Below, in pieces: positions 1-5,406 of a stretch of 8,564 nt of DNA. The stretch covers positions 1 to 8,564 of the forward strand of contig CALFCS010000130.1 of the NCBI GenBank assembly GCA_937950565.1, in the 5' to 3' direction. Numbering within the stretch: position 1 is the stretch's first letter; every line of letters starts with the position of its first letter. Origin of the DNA: an uncultured Lachnospiraceae bacterium. Its GTDB lineage: Bacteria > Bacillota > Clostridia > Lachnospirales > Lachnospiraceae. The notes below the pieces were generated by a model. The model made no database searches, had not been told where the DNA came from, and saw only the letters and a list, made by a program, of their open reading frames with translations. Position numbers and translations under genes: made by a program.

Positions 1-195
1 CCCCTTGTATTTACTGGAGTTTTCTAACTTGTCCTTATTATAACTCGACCATGAGGCGTAATCTTCGGAAGCTGCACCCTGAAAATACTGTTGTATCGAT
101 TCATCACATATTTGTACTGGTATTTTCCATTTGCTCTTGTTGTGGTCAAGCTTTTTTATAAGAGAACCATATGCTAATGGTTCGGTTCTTTCCAT
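1..195 (-). CDS. Unrecognised protein, N-terminal 65 residues only
   Basis: An ATG at 195-193 opens a frame that stays open to the window edge, giving 65 residues and no stop. The start is supported by a GAAAGGA ribosome site about 8 nt upstream. It lies 33 nt after the stop of the Fic C-terminal frame, so the two are probably cotranscribed. The product is hydrophilic, rich in Lys, Ser and Tyr, has no signal peptide or membrane segment, and begins MERTEPLAYGSLIKKLD. A segment near residues 45-55 has aromatic residues (DYASWSSYNKD). I do not recognise the family. Its position directly downstream of a Fic-domain gene makes it a candidate partner, but that is inference from order alone. Confidence 0.6.
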   Translation of the reverse strand, partial: MERTEPLAYGSLIKKLDHNKSKWKIPVQICDESIQQYFQGAASEDYASWSSYNKDKLENSSKYKG

Positions 196-228
196 AATTA
201 TCGTCCTTTCAGCTATATCAATCACATT

Positions 229-798
229 CTACATTGTTTTCCAACAGCGTTCTTTCATGAACGTTGTAATAATAGAAATATCTTCACCTTCATAATATTT
301 TACAAGCAACTTCTTAAATTCCGGCACTTCCTTTTCGGGAATTACCAAGAAACCACCTCCATGCGCAATCAGATAATGATTAGCAAAAATAACGGATGCT
401 CTCTTATTTCCATCTAGAAATATCTGTGTTTTCATACAATACAGGCACAACTTGATAGCAATATTAATAGCTTCATCTGTCTCTTCGGTAATTTCACGGA
501 GTTTCTCTTTCACATCCAGTTCATTAGACAATGGCGGAACATATGATGAGCCACCAATAATGACAGGAACACCACGTATACGACCACCTTCTGCAAAGAA
601 TCCTTCATTAACAAGCCTAGCAATATGACTAAGCATATAGTAGTCGGAACGGCTGGCAACCACATTACGGTCAAGAATAAATTCCCATGCGTGTTTTAGG
701 TTTAAAATCTTTTGAACATCAGTAGCCGTCATGCCGAAAACCTTACCATTTTCTATGATTTCTTCTGTCTGTGGGAAAGATGTTGCAACACCCTCCAA
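229..798 (-). CDS. Fic/Doc-like domain fragment downstream of the amber codon
   Basis: Fic-fold proteins transfer AMP or phosphate to target proteins such as EF-Tu or gyrase. The frame contains FLDGNKRAS at fragment residues 127-135, the DGNKR form typical of Doc-like members, followed by an IFANHYLI helix as in the fold. The position that is normally the catalytic His of HxFx(D/E)GN(G/K)R is Gln (residue 125), so transferase activity by the usual mechanism is doubtful. This may be normal for the subfamily. The segment LEGVATSFPQTEEII at the start resembles the EG-containing inhibitory helix region of class II Fic proteins (inference). Independent translation would need the TTG at 798-796, which has only a weak AGG 5 nt upstream. 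It ends in TAG at 231-229. Confidence 0.6.
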   Translation of the reverse strand: MEGVATSFPQTEEIIENGKVFGMTATDVQKILNLKHAWEFILDRNVVASRSDYYMLSHIARLVNEGFFAEGGRIRGVPVIIGGSSYVPPLSNELDVKEKLREITEETDEAINIAIKLCLYCMKTQIFLDGNKRASVIFANHYLIAHGGGFLVIPEKEVPEFKKLLVKYYEGEDISIITTFMKERCWKTM

Positions 799-804
799 AA
801 CAGC

Positions 805-1167
805 CTAATCATAAATATTCATTTTCATATTGGCTCGTGCAAATGCAATATTGTTTAATACATCTGCCGAGAGTTCATCTTCTGAATATCCTGCTGCAGC
901 AAGTTGTTTCTCTATACTACGAAGTTCTTTTCTGATTTCTCTGGCTTCTCTTGCATTACGAAGGAGCAGATTGTAAAGTTCTTCTGTATATACACCTACA
1001 TAAGTTGATGTCTGCTTGCCTGCTACACGTTTCCTGACATATAGATACTTCCCATCACCGCGCTCCTTTATTTCAGGCGTTCCATCATAAGGCATCAGAC
1101 TCAGTCTTACATTAAGATCAGCTCTGCTTCTGAGTAATTCTTGTATTTCTTGATACTGTGCTGCCAT
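805..1167 (-). CDS. N-terminal fragment of the split Fic-family protein (120 aa)
   Basis: This is the piece that would be translated up to the amber codon. It is mostly helical and charged: a helix near 3-22, a short beta-like section at 38-60 (KYLYVRKR...TSTYVGVY), then a long basic/acidic helix from 62 to 92 that may form a coiled coil, and a final helix ending in NIYD. The TYVGVYTEELYNLLLRN stretch followed by an Arg/Glu-rich helix is reminiscent of small recombinase-associated or DNA-binding accessory domains, but I cannot name a family. The fragment alone has no catalytic motif. It has the strongest ribosome site in this part of the window (AAAGGAGG, 7 nt spacing), immediately preceded by an inverted repeat in the leader. 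Confidence 0.6.
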   Translation of the reverse strand: MAAQYQEIQELLRSRADLNVRLSLMPYDGTPEIKERGDGKYLYVRKRVAGKQTSTYVGVYTEELYNLLLRNAREAREIRKELRSIEKQLAAAGYSEDELSADVLNNIAFARANMKMNIYD

Positions 1168-1180
1168 AATATTTCCTCCT

Positions 1181-1224
1181 TTGGGGAACAAATTTTGCAA
1201 TAAGACTACCATAATGTTCCCCAA
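1181..1224 (-). repeat. 10-bp perfect inverted repeat in the leader of the Fic gene
   Basis: TTGGGGAACA (1224-1215) and TGTTCCCCAA (1190-1181) are exact inverse complements separated by 24 nt. The 3' arm ends directly against the AGGAGG ribosome site (1180-1175) of the gene starting at 1167. A further TTGGGG/CCCCAA half-site lies at 1236-1241, giving an alternative pairing with 1219-1224. It could be a translational hairpin or a pair of operator half-sites for autoregulation. It is not a terminator, because no T-run follows. Confidence 0.6.
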
Positions 1225-1253
1225 TAATCAATATGTTGGGGAGCATTTTTCAA
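1224..1253 (-). promoter_or_regulatory. Possible promoter for the Fic-family gene
   Basis: TTGAAA at 1253-1248 and GATTAT at 1229-1224 are spaced 18 nt apart, with 5/6 and 4/6 matches to the sigma-70-type consensus. Transcription would start within or just after the first arm of the inverted repeat, which would suit a repressor site. The match is moderate and could be chance in AT-rich DNA. Confidence 0.35.
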
Positions 1254-1322
1254 TATTTTTATCCGTTCTATTTGCATAGCGCTTAAAAGCCTCTGCAACA
1301 ATCTTCTTCTATACATTACAAT

Positions 1323-1940
1323 TTACAGCTTCCACAATCCTTCCGCTGCTTTCATATAGCTTGTGTAAAACCGAATCAGCCTCGGCATACTGATTTCTTC
1401 CAGGGAATATCTGCCTCTTTCCAGACACCAGGAAATCAGCTGACTCCGCTCCTCCGCAATAATATCCGTCACAAGTTCTTCACAGGATACATCGCTTCTC
1501 AATTCTCCATTCTTCTGCCCGTTCCCGACAATTTCGGTAATAATTCTCCGGAATGCACGGTCCTTTCCCCAGAATACAATCCCTGTACTTCCGCTCAACT
1601 GGCTGATGTACAGACTGGTCAAAAGCTCTGTCCCTATCTCTTTCTCCATGAACCGGAACATAAAACGGTTAATATCCAAAAGCTTTTCCATGGAATTCCT
1701 TTCTTCCGGAATCTTCTGGAAAAACTCTTCATATTTTTCATCAAACAACTCATACAAAGAATCCAAAAGCTCTGCCTTCGCATGAAAATAGTAATAAAAT
1801 CGCCCTTTGGAACATTCCGCCTGCCTCAGAATTTCTTCCATTGTTGTATTCTGATATCCCTTCTCATAGAACAACTTCCATGCCACATTCAACAACTTCT
1901 GCCGCTGCTTTTTCTCATTCTCGTAATCCTTTGTTCTCAT
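1323..1940 (-). CDS. TetR/AcrR-family transcriptional regulator (205 aa)
   Basis: A one-component repressor: an N-terminal helix-turn-helix binds DNA as a dimer and a divergent C-terminal helical domain senses a ligand. The TetR signature is clear: helix 1 QKLLNVAWKLFYEKGY (about 14-29), then TTMEEILRQA and the recognition segment CSKGRFYYYFHAKAELL (about 43-59). The length of 205 residues is usual. ATG 1940 is chosen because AAGGAGA lies 6 nt upstream. The frame continues upstream to a GTG at 1988, but those 16 codons derive from an unrelated Fic relic. The ligand and target cannot be read from the sequence. No efflux pump or enzyme is adjacent in the usual divergent arrangement, so its partner may be lost or elsewhere. 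Confidence 0.9.
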   Translation of the reverse strand: MRTKDYENEKKQRQKLLNVAWKLFYEKGYQNTTMEEILRQAECSKGRFYYYFHAKAELLDSLYELFDEKYEEFFQKIPEERNSMEKLLDINRFMFRFMEKEIGTELLTSLYISQLSGSTGIVFWGKDRAFRRIITEIVGNGQKNGELRSDVSCEELVTDIIAEERSQLISWCLERGRYSLEEISMPRLIRFYTSYMKAAEGLWKL

Positions 1941-1973
1941 TGATAGTCTCCTTATGTTAAAATTTTTTCCACA

Positions 1974-2021
1974 TGTAACCAGATGCACAAGTAAGCGTCC
2001 CGTGCGGCCGTTTCCGTCAGC
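1974..2021 (-). pseudogene. Short relic of a Fic-domain gene
   Basis: Codons 2021-1974 read ADGNGRTGRLLVHLVT, with an exact copy of the Fic active-site motif DGNGRTGRLL (D at 2018-2016). A TAA (2024-2022) sits where the Phe of HPFxDGNGR would be, and no upstream HP-F sequence is found in any of the three minus-strand frames. Downstream similarity fades before the TetR start. The patch is GC-rich against AT-rich flanks. It is therefore a fragment cut on both sides, of the DGNGR class and so not a copy of the DGNKR gene at 1167-229. Confidence 0.6.
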
Positions 2022-2060
2022 TTATGTCAAGTATGGGACAAAAAATTTTTCAACTTTTTA

Positions 2061-3029
2061 TCACTCCCAATTATGCTGCTCTCTTCGCTCAAATCTTGCT
2101 TCTTTTAACAGGGTACTTACAATATTTCCTCCTGCCAAACCGATTGTTGAAACAAGTATATTTTCTTCTCTTATATCAATTGCAAAATATATAATCCAAA
2201 AACAGGATACCGTCAAAATAATGGGGACAATAAGTGTTACAACTATTTTCCATACTTTTTCGCCTATTTTCAAATAATACTTTCTTACTATCCCTTCACG
2301 CATTGACATAAAAATATATCCCTCCCTGCTAAGAAAAAAAACCAAGAACTCAGATACACCATAGCAGATAGGCGCAATCGTTATCATCATTCTGTCATAT
2401 GTATGTAATAAAAATATACCTGTTCCTAAAAATACAGCCATTGCAATCAAAATAAAAGCAATACTATTTAGACATCTCACACAAATCTTCTGTACTTCTA
2501 TAATTTTTTTGTTTATACCCGAAACTTCATTATGGATATCATCTAATTTCTTATCATCCTGTATAAGAATATCGTTCATCAACTTTAATTTTTCTAACGT
2601 AACAAATCCCGTTGACAAAACATATAAATTACTAAGATGAGGTCTTTTAGATATTTCATCCCTGAAAAACATTTCAAACATATTAAGGATTTCTTTAACA
2701 TCCGATTCAGTACAATAATGACTTTGATAAGCCTCCGTCTTTTTTATTAATTCACTCAAACTATCTGGCTCAACTTCCATTTCACAAAGTTCCTCTAATA
2801 TCTTGTGTTTAGCACTTGATGATATACTCTCTCTTGTACGCTCTAAAGCAGTTTCTACTGCATCATCAAATTCTTCAATATTGGACTCTTTACTATCCTC
2901 AGTTATATTTACCGCAAGCCCCAATGCCGCACCAAAAGGTGCTAACCAACCGTATGCCCCTGATGCTGCGCTAAATACAGCAGATGAAACCATATAAATT
3001 TTCCTAAGTTTCTTTGGATGCTCAATCAT
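2061..3029 (-). CDS. Unrecognised membrane protein with helical cytoplasmic region (322 aa)
   Basis: I do not recognise a named family. Visible parts: a short basic N-terminus (PKKLRK), a Gly/Ala-rich hydrophobic stretch at 12-41, an acidic and helical middle from about 45 to 180 (with TESDVKEILNMFEMFFRDEI and a second part around HLSNLYVLSTGFVTLEKL), and four hydrophobic segments near 188-209, 213-234, 262-285 and 290-307. The basic segment 241-261 between the second and third suggests a cytoplasmic loop, and the C-terminus is charged. The middle recalls the N-terminal regions of some STAND/NACHT-type defence proteins, which is inference from memory only. ATG 3029 has GAGGTGA about 5 nt upstream. 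It starts 36 nt after the phosphoesterase stop, so it may share its transcript, but it is clearly more AT-rich than that gene and than the recombinases. Confidence 0.8.
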   Translation of the reverse strand: MIEHPKKLRKIYMVSSAVFSAASGAYGWLAPFGAALGLAVNITEDSKESNIEEFDDAVETALERTRESISSSAKHKILEELCEMEVEPDSLSELIKKTEAYQSHYCTESDVKEILNMFEMFFRDEISKRPHLSNLYVLSTGFVTLEKLKLMNDILIQDDKKLDDIHNEVSGINKKIIEVQKICVRCLNSIAFILIAMAVFLGTGIFLLHTYDRMMITIAPICYGVSEFLVFFLSREGYIFMSMREGIVRKYYLKIGEKVWKIVVTLIVPIILTVSCFWIIYFAIDIREENILVSTIGLAGGNIVSTLLKEARFERREQHNWE

Positions 3030-3065
3030 AACTTCACCTCTTCTGTCTGATAATAATCACTACCT

Positions 3066-3767
3066 TTACTTATTACTACAAAACACATCAAAATTCTCAA
3101 ACATTATCTTCAACTTATCTATCTTCTTCTCCGTATGATAATGCCCGCAGTACCACTTTCCATAATCCAGCCTATCCTCAATCCCATCCAGCCATTCCTC
3201 CGTAGACTTATCCACCTTACTCTGGTCAACCCCGGACAGGAACACCTCCACCGGTTCATATTTCAACGGCGTGGTATGGCTCAGAACCACATCCACCTTC
3301 CACCCCAGCTTATCCAACTGACTCTCCACGTACCGTTTGATCTCATCAGAAGGCTGTTCATCCGGCCACCAGCCGTATCCATATATCAGCCGTACCATCT
3401 TATCAATGCTGTAAGCTCCTCCCATCGCAATAGCCTGCTTCCCATCCAGATCAAACACTTCCCCATCCTTTGCAAACAGCAGGCTCGGATACTCTTCCTC
3501 ATAATACACTGTTCCGCCATGCCACAGCTTCTCCTGATAACTTTCTATGGTCTGCGGCCTCTGCTCATGGTTCCCATGGATGCAGAAAAGCGTAATCGGC
3601 AGGGATTCCAGGAACCTCTTCTTCACGCAGTCCCGGTTCCATCCGCTAAAGTTAATCCCTGCGTCTCCCAAAATAATCAATATATCCTCACGGCTTGTCC
3701 CGAACCGCTCACAGAATGCTTCTATGCGCCCGAACTGCCCATGGGTGTCTCCCGTTATGTAAATCAT
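3066..3767 (-). CDS. Calcineurin-like metallophosphoesterase (233 aa)
   Basis: A soluble dinuclear-metal hydrolase of phosphoesters; the substrate is unknown. All five family motifs are present in order: GDTHG (6-10), GDAGIN (34-39), GNHE (65-68), SHTTP (163-167) and GHYH (208-211), which supply the Asp, Asn and His metal ligands, so the enzyme should be active. There is no signal peptide. The start MIYITGDTHG is fixed by the motif lying right at the N-terminus and by AAAGGATG 7 nt upstream; a 13-residue upstream extension (from 3806) would run through a palindrome and is unlikely. It follows recombinase 3 by 57 nt and appears to have its own promoter there. Its base composition is closer to that of the recombinases than to the AT-rich genes after it. 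Confidence 0.9.
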   Translation of the reverse strand: MIYITGDTHGQFGRIEAFCERFGTSREDILIILGDAGINFSGWNRDCVKKRFLESLPITLFCIHGNHEQRPQTIESYQEKLWHGGTVYYEEEYPSLLFAKDGEVFDLDGKQAIAMGGAYSIDKMVRLIYGYGWWPDEQPSDEIKRYVESQLDKLGWKVDVVLSHTTPLKYEPVEVFLSGVDQSKVDKSTEEWLDGIEDRLDYGKWYCGHYHTEKKIDKLKIMFENFDVFCSNK

Positions 3768-3782
3768 ACAATCATCCTTTCC

Positions 3783-3808
3783 GGATGCCCGCCGTCCGGC
3801 AGGCATCC
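3783..3808 (-). repeat. 26-bp palindrome in the phosphoesterase leader
   Basis: On the minus strand GGATGCCTGCC (3808-3798) pairs with GGCGGGCATCC (3793-3783) through 11 pairs, one of them G-T, around a 4-nt GGAC loop. No T-run follows on either strand, so it is a poor intrinsic terminator. It begins 2 nt after a TATAAT box, covering the expected transcription start, and ends about 15 nt before the start codon. An operator or a 5'-end mRNA stabilising hairpin fits best. Confidence 0.7.
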
Positions 3809-3810
3809 TA

Positions 3811-3838
3811 ATTATACCATATCTTCACTGAATTTCAC
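3811..3838 (-). promoter_or_regulatory. Extended -10 promoter for the phosphoesterase
   Basis: TGGTATAAT (3819-3811) is a perfect extended -10 element (TGnTATAAT). A 4/6 -35 box, GTGAAA, lies at 3838-3833 with 16 nt spacing. It sits over the last codons and stop of recombinase 3 (stop 3827-3825), so the phosphoesterase and possibly the genes after it can be transcribed independently of the recombinase operon. Confidence 0.6.
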
Positions 3839-5405
3839 CTAAAATCTTTTCATAAACATCCCCATATTTCCAGGTCACTTCCAGCCTGTCCTCACCCATC
3901 ACTTTCGCGCTCTTAATCAGGGATGCCATCACAGCTTTATCAAAGGTTTCCAGATGCAGGTACTCCCGAATCTGGAAAGCCTCCCGGTACTCCCGCTTCC
4001 CTGCTTCCTCCACAATCTCCTGCGCTTCCAGTTCCGACACCGCCGCAGACAGCTCCTGCTTCCTGGCATCCAATGCTTTCTTTCTCTCCAGGAATGCCTC
4101 CCTCGTCATCTTCCCTTCCCTATAATTCTCATAGCCGGATATCTTCGCCCCGTCCAGCTTCCTTATCTCCGCCCTCATGCCCTCTGCATCTCTTCCCGGT
4201 TCCTTCCCGGCTTTCCGCCCTTTCAGCACTTTCTCCGCCTCCGTCAGAAGCTCCGCCTGCTTCCTTACAAGCTGTACCAGGGTTTCCTCTGCAAGCGCCT
4301 TCTTCATCCTTACCCTGCCGCATGGGCTGTCCCGGTGCATCCTCCCCGTGGGGCAGTACAGGATGCTCTCCTTCTGTGTCCCCGGACGGAGCGTCAGGCC
4401 GCAGTGCGGGCAGACAATAACGGAATAATTCCCTTTATTGGCAGTTTCCTTTTTCTTCCCCTGCACCACACTCCGCATGTTTGCGTTCGCCCGCTCAAAT
4501 TCCTCCTGCGTCACGATTCCCTCATGGGTATTCCTTACCACGATCCACTCCGATTTATCCACGCCCACCTGATGCTTGGAATCAAAATGCTCATATACCT
4601 TCTTCCCGGCCACCATATGCCCGGCATACCGTTCATCCCGGATAATCTTTGCCACCATGGACGTGTTCCATCCGCCTTTCTTCCCCTCCGGGAACCAATC
4701 CCGTGTACAGCCTTTTTTCTGCTTATATACTGCCGGTGTCGGCACATTCTCTCCGTTCAGTATTTTCACAATCTCATTCCGGCGCATCCCCTCACCAACC
4801 ATCACGAAGATGCGCCGCACAATCGCAGCCGCCTCTTCGTCAATGACCAGCTTATGGATGTCCTCCGGGTCTTTCCGGTATCCGAAAAAGCCGAACGGCC
4901 CGATATACTCCCCGCGCTTCATCCTGGTCTCCACCGCGCTCTTCACCTTATGGGACAGGTCACGGCTGTACAGGCTGTACACAAGGTTCTTGAACGCCAC
5001 GTCAATGCCGCCCGTCTGCCCGTCCAGCGAAGCACTGTCGTACCCGTCATTCACGGAAATAACCCTTATGTCCAGGAAAGGGAACACCTGCTCCAGCAGG
5101 TTCCCCACCTCCACATAATTCCTCCCAAGCCGTGACAGATCCTTCACCACGATGCACCCGACCTTCCCCATCCGGCACTGCCTGACCAGTTCCTGGAAGC
5201 CCGGGCGGTCCAGGTTCCTGCCGGTGTACCCGTCGTCCAGGAACTCCTTCACCGCACAGCCCGCAAATTCCTCACGCCCGGAAATATATTTCTTCAACAG
5301 CGCCCTCTGGTTGGTGACGCTGTTGCTCTCTTCCTTCCCGTCGTGTACATCGTCATCCTCCAGGGAAATGCGGATATACACTGCCACTGTATTTTCCATG
5401 CCCAT
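3825..5405 (-). CDS. Large serine recombinase 3 (526 aa)
   Basis: A site-specific integrase/excisionase of the large serine recombinase class, which cuts both strands at attachment sites through a 5'-phosphoserine link. Visible: resolvase catalytic domain with YIRIS (nucleophile Ser14), Arg-rich active-site stretch KDLSRLGRNY (88-97), then the recombinase domain with YSRDLSHKV (146-154) and DKSEWIVV (283-290), a zinc ribbon with C332, C335, C351 and C362, and a charged coiled coil from about 365 to 470. The start at 5405 follows GGAGG at 6 nt and lies 1 nt after the stop of recombinase 2 (TAAGATG), so translation is coupled. The same frame is open further upstream to 5645, but that stretch overlaps the recombinase 2 gene. 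Length and residues suggest an intact enzyme. Partner site unknown. Confidence 0.93.
   Translation of the reverse strand: MGMENTVAVYIRISLEDDDVHDGKEESNSVTNQRALLKKYISGREEFAGCAVKEFLDDGYTGRNLDRPGFQELVRQCRMGKVGCIVVKDLSRLGRNYVEVGNLLEQVFPFLDIRVISVNDGYDSASLDGQTGGIDVAFKNLVYSLYSRDLSHKVKSAVETRMKRGEYIGPFGFFGYRKDPEDIHKLVIDEEAAAIVRRIFVMVGEGMRRNEIVKILNGENVPTPAVYKQKKGCTRDWFPEGKKGGWNTSMVAKIIRDERYAGHMVAGKKVYEHFDSKHQVGVDKSEWIVVRNTHEGIVTQEEFERANANMRSVVQGKKKETANKGNYSVIVCPHCGLTLRPGTQKESILYCPTGRMHRDSPCGRVRMKKALAEETLVQLVRKQAELLTEAEKVLKGRKAGKEPGRDAEGMRAEIRKLDGAKISGYENYREGKMTREAFLERKKALDARKQELSAAVSELEAQEIVEEAGKREYREAFQIREYLHLETFDKAVMASLIKSAKVMGEDRLEVTWKYGDVYEKILGEIQ
5115..5138. repeat. 24-nt stretch shared by recombinases 2 and 3, copy in recombinase 3
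   Basis: The plus-strand 24-mer beginning ataattcctccc and ending gtgacag is identical at 6733-6756. It encodes the conserved SRLGRNY segment of the catalytic domain, so it reflects paralogy of the two genes; it also gives short homology between them. Confidence 0.7.
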
Positions 5406-5406
5406 C

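Larger units (their letters stand above)
229..1167 (-). pseudogene. Fic/Doc-family gene interrupted by one in-frame amber codon
   Basis: Two open segments (1167-808 and 804-229) share one reading frame and are separated only by TAG at 807-805. Read through, they give a 312-residue protein: an N-terminal helical region (1-120), the amber position (121), then a Fic domain with the motif QIFLDGNKR near 248-256. From recalled relatives of this family, the joined segment matches a continuous NIYDQAVLEGVATSF, so a single CAG-to-TAG change would explain the break. The start chosen is ATG 1167, with AAAGGAGG 7 nt upstream, rather than the ATG at 1224, which has no good ribosome site. TAG also ends other genes here (231-229 and 7050-7048), so general recoding of TAG is unlikely. 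The gene is either broken, read through at low level, or expressed as two pieces. Confidence 0.75.

Noticed and set aside
805..807. General recoding of TAG as glutamine, as in some gut phages
   Set aside because: TAG is used as a natural stop at 7050-7048, exactly abutting the next start, and at 231-229, so the amber codon is more likely a mutation.
1228..1308. A 26-codon minus-strand frame (KKIVAEAFKRYANRTDKNIEKC...) ending in TGA
   Set aside because: It looks protein-like and could be the tail of a lost gene, but it has no start codon, no ribosome site and no recognised family, so it cannot be supported.
2025..2030. A perfect TTGACA -35 box for the TetR gene
   Set aside because: No acceptable -10 lies 16-18 nt downstream; the sequence there is GC-rich and belongs to the Fic relic.
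3783..3808. The palindrome as a rho-independent terminator for the recombinase operon
   Set aside because: The stem is strong enough, but no run of T follows on either strand, and it lies just downstream of a -10 box.
3954..5135. A 393-codon plus-strand open frame, and similar ones at 7252-8286 and 3135-3842
   Set aside because: These are mirror frames of the recombinases and phosphoesterase, without ribosome sites or protein-family features.
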